Shown: positions 6,951 through 8,764 of the stretch, one piece after another
Layout of the letters: each line of letters opens with the position of its first letter
Position numbering within the stretch: position 1 is the stretch's first letter
NCBI GenBank assembly: GCA_031292465.1
Contig: JARLHB010000097.1
Location: forward strand, 1-8,764
Direction: 5' to 3'
Source of the DNA: Ignavibacteriaceae bacterium
GTDB taxonomy: Bacteria > Bacteroidota > Ignavibacteria > Ignavibacteriales > Ignavibacteriaceae
DNA: 8,764 bases
Position numbers and translations under genes: made by a program
The notes under the pieces: generated by a model
Told to the model about the DNA's origin: nothing
The model's input: the letters and a program-made list of their open reading frames with translations, nothing else
The model's database searches: none

Positions 6951-8225
6951 ATGAAATTTAAATTTTTTGTATTTCTTCTATTACTAACAAGCAGTTTTGT
7001 ATTTGCCCAGAAGGAAGTTGACCGTATTGTTGCAGTAGTAGATAATGAAATAATTCTGCAAAGCGAACTGGACTACCAGGTTAAGCTTATGGCGGCACAA
7101 AAGAAAGTTGACTCCGATATGCCGGGTTTACAGGCGCAGATATTGAACCAGATGATTGAAGAAAAACTGGCTTATGCACAGGCTTTGCTGGATTCTGTTC
7201 AGGTTACTGATGAAGAAGTAAACCAAAGAATTGATTACCAGGTAAATTATTTTATTCAGCAATATGGTTCTAAGGAAAAAGTTGAACAGCTATACGGGAT
7301 GAGCCTTGAAAAAATAAAGCGTACTCTTGATGAGCCAGTAAGAAAACAGATTTTGGTTCAGCGCATGGAAGAAAAAAAATTCGGCGATGTTGACGCTACA
7401 CGCATGGAAGTTGAAAGTTTCTTCAGCACTTATAAAGACAGTATTGGTGTAATACCGGAAAAGATAAATGTTGCCCACATCTTCATTAATCCTAAAATAA
7501 CTGATAAGATGAAAGGGAAATACAAAATTCTTGCCCAGTCTATTCTTGATTCAATTAAGAAAGGTGCAGACTTTTCCGAGCTTGCAAAAAAATATTCCGA
7601 AGATCCGGGAAGCGCATCTGAAGGCGGAGATTTAGGATGGGTTGGAAAAGGAGTATTTTACCCTGAATTTGAAGCAGCGGCTTTTGCCCTGAACAAAGGC
7701 GCCTTGTCTGATATTGTTGAATCTCCTGTCGGGTTTCATATTATACAAATGATAGACAGAAGGGGTGACAAGATTCATGTAAGGCACATACTTATAAAAA
7801 TTAAAAAAGGCGATCAGGCTGACTTAAGCTCTATTGAGCTGCTGACAAATTTGAGAGATAGCATTGCTCAGAAGAAGGGCACTTTTGAAGAGTTTGCTAA
7901 AAAGTACAGCGAAGATAAAGAAACTGCACCATACGGAGGCGATCTTGGCACTTTCTTCATGAGCCAGCTTGATCAGAACATGCTGGATGTTATAAGTAAG
8001 ATGAAAGAAGGCGATATTTCTTTTCCTAAGCGGATTGATTATGGCAAAGACAACTATGGCTATCATATAATTCTTGTTAAGAAAAGGATTGCCCAGCATA
8101 CCGCCGGCCTTGACACTGACTACCCGGAAATAAAAAAGCTGGCTGACCAATACAAGAAACAAAAATTGTATGATGCATGGATAAAGAAACTGAAAGACAG
8201 AATATACTGGAAAGTAATGCTGTAA
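6951..8225 (+). CDS. surA: SurA-family periplasmic chaperone / peptidyl-prolyl isomerase
   Basis: SurA escorts unfolded outer-membrane proteins across the periplasm to the BAM complex. The 424-residue length matches the family (E. coli 428). A signal peptide (1-19) with a VFA-Q cleavage site and no lipobox cysteine indicates a soluble periplasmic protein. The N-terminal chaperone domain spans about 21-165 and begins with the family's VDRIVAVVDNEIILQSEL pattern. Two parvulin domains follow: about 171-270 (AHI H176, GFHII H263) and 274-378 (RHI H279, YGYHII H372). A C-terminal helix (about 390-418) matches the segment that packs on the chaperone core in SurA. Both parvulin domains keep their histidines, whereas the first is inactive in E. 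coli. The ATG lies 8 bp after the previous stop with only a weak AGG upstream, so it is co-transcribed and probably coupled. Confidence 0.93.
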   Translation: MKFKFFVFLLLLTSSFVFAQKEVDRIVAVVDNEIILQSELDYQVKLMAAQKKVDSDMPGLQAQILNQMIEEKLAYAQALLDSVQVTDEEVNQRIDYQVNYFIQQYGSKEKVEQLYGMSLEKIKRTLDEPVRKQILVQRMEEKKFGDVDATRMEVESFFSTYKDSIGVIPEKINVAHIFINPKITDKMKGKYKILAQSILDSIKKGADFSELAKKYSEDPGSASEGGDLGWVGKGVFYPEFEAAAFALNKGALSDIVESPVGFHIIQMIDRRGDKIHVRHILIKIKKGDQADLSSIELLTNLRDSIAQKKGTFEEFAKKYSEDKETAPYGGDLGTFFMSQLDQNMLDVISKMKEGDISFPKRIDYGKDNYGYHIILVKKRIAQHTAGLDTDYPEIKKLADQYKKQKLYDAWIKKLKDRIYWKVML

Positions 8226-8263
8226 GTATTGAGATGAGCCTGAATTTCTAAAATAAAGATTTG

Positions 8264-8269
8264 AAGGGA
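8264..8269 (+). promoter_or_regulatory. Ribosome binding site supporting the TTG start of the MoxR gene
   Basis: AAGGGA lies 5 bases before TTG at 8275 and 41 bases before the first in-frame ATG at 8311. Its placement favours the TTG. Confidence 0.5.
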
Positions 8270-8274
8270 CGATA

Positions 8275-8764
8275 TTGAAAAATAGTGAAGCTGTATCAAA
8301 TGACGTACAAATGGTAGAAAAGTTAAATGATGCAGTAAAAAGCATAAAAGACGAGATCGGTAAAGTTATAATTGGTCAGAATGATATAATTGATCAATTA
8401 TTAATTTCACTTTTTTCACGCGGGCACTGCCTGCTTGTAGGCGTTCCGGGCCTTGCAAAAACTTTGCTTATTAAAACCCTTGCCGGAGTCTTGGATCTAA
8501 AGTTTAACAGGATTCAGTTTACTCCCGATCTTATGCCGAGCGATATTACCGGAACCGAACTTATTGAAGAAGACCCGGTTACAAAGAAAAGAGATTTCCG
8601 GTTTATATCAGGCCCTATCTTTTCAAATGTAATTCTTGCAGATGAAATTAACAGGACTCCGCCTAAAACTCAGGCGGCCCTGCTTGAAGCTATGCAGGAG
8701 CATAAAGTTACGATTGCAGGGGTAACTTATACGTTATCAGAGCCTTTCTTCGTACTTGCAACTC
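8275..8764 (+). CDS. MoxR-family AAA+ ATPase (partial, 3' end outside window)
   Basis: 163 codons are visible of a family usually near 320-330. The N-terminal helix leads into VIIGQ (31-35), then Walker A GVPGLAKT (56-63), the MoxR segment QFTPDLMPSDITG (81-93), and Walker B VILADEIN (119-126) followed by RTPPKTQAALLEAMQE, a MoxR hallmark. These proteins are thought to act as chaperone-like ATPases that activate or assemble partners, often encoded nearby with DUF58 and von Willebrand A-domain membrane proteins; such partners would lie beyond the right edge. The TTG start is chosen for the AAGGGA site before it. ATG at 8311 would remove 12 residues and is also compatible with the family. An in-frame stop at 8254 bounds the frame. 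It follows surA by 49 bp with no terminator seen, so it is probably in the same operon. Confidence 0.93.
   Translation, partial: MKNSEAVSNDVQMVEKLNDAVKSIKDEIGKVIIGQNDIIDQLLISLFSRGHCLLVGVPGLAKTLLIKTLAGVLDLKFNRIQFTPDLMPSDITGTELIEEDPVTKKRDFRFISGPIFSNVILADEINRTPPKTQAALLEAMQEHKVTIAGVTYTLSEPFFVLAT

Noticed and set aside
7824..8345. Open frame of 173 codons on the minus strand across the end of surA and the start of the MoxR gene
   Set aside because: It lies antisense to two well-supported genes with clear family motifs, and its translation is a low-information hydrophobic and aromatic sequence with no recognisable domain.
1..8764. CRISPR array, tRNA or rRNA genes, insertion sequence or phage genes
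   Set aside because: No regularly spaced repeats, tRNA-like cloverleaf, rRNA segments, transposase or phage protein signatures were seen on either strand.

Overview
The window is AT-rich chromosomal DNA from a Gram-negative (diderm) bacterium. It holds a SurA-type periplasmic chaperone, lipoproteins with lipoboxes and a MoxR ATPase. The best guess is the Bacteroidota/Chlorobiota/Ignavibacteriota group: the multi-PPIase-plus-MoxR gene order and the pairing of a LiaF-like protein with a LytS/YehU-type kinase fit that group as I recall it. Visible Shine-Dalgarno sequences before several genes point to an Ignavibacteria-like member rather than a classical Bacteroidota, where such sites are scarce. 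This placement is inference, made without a database search.

Left part (1-1266, minus strand): two genes read leftward, probably as one operon. The first is a four-helix LiaF-like membrane protein (261 aa) with a C-terminal beta-repeat domain carrying five I-F/L-G-G strands. Eleven bases after its stop begins a four-helix membrane protein, cut by the window edge, that looks like the sensor half of a LytS/YehU-type histidine kinase. Together they suggest a cell-envelope stress sensor in the spirit of LiaFSR, with a different kinase class.

Divergent gap (1267-1931): 665 bases with no convincing gene but unusual structure. It has a cluster of TTCACC/GGTGAA motifs around a TATAAT box upstream of the LiaF-like gene, and a GC-rich foldable element (1544-1599) of the kind dispersed through genomes of this group. 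It also has a perfect 13-bp inverted repeat with a 63-base interior (1723-1811), with an extra near-copy of one arm, and two tiny overlapping reading frames.

Right part (1932-8764, plus strand): metG (methionyl-tRNA synthetase with a C-terminal tRNA-binding domain, TTG start) is followed by a 186-bp gap with a sigma70-like promoter. Then comes a tight cluster of three related secreted folding factors: a 659-aa lipoprotein with two intact and one degenerate parvulin domain, a 275-aa lipoprotein with a parvulin-like region lacking catalytic histidines, and a SurA homologue with two intact parvulin domains. The first two overlap by 26 bp and the third starts 8 bp later. A MoxR-family AAA+ ATPase follows and runs off the right edge. 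The cluster most likely serves outer-membrane and periplasmic protein biogenesis. I see no clearly new defence or mobile system; the most interesting unexplained signals are the structured elements in the divergent gap.
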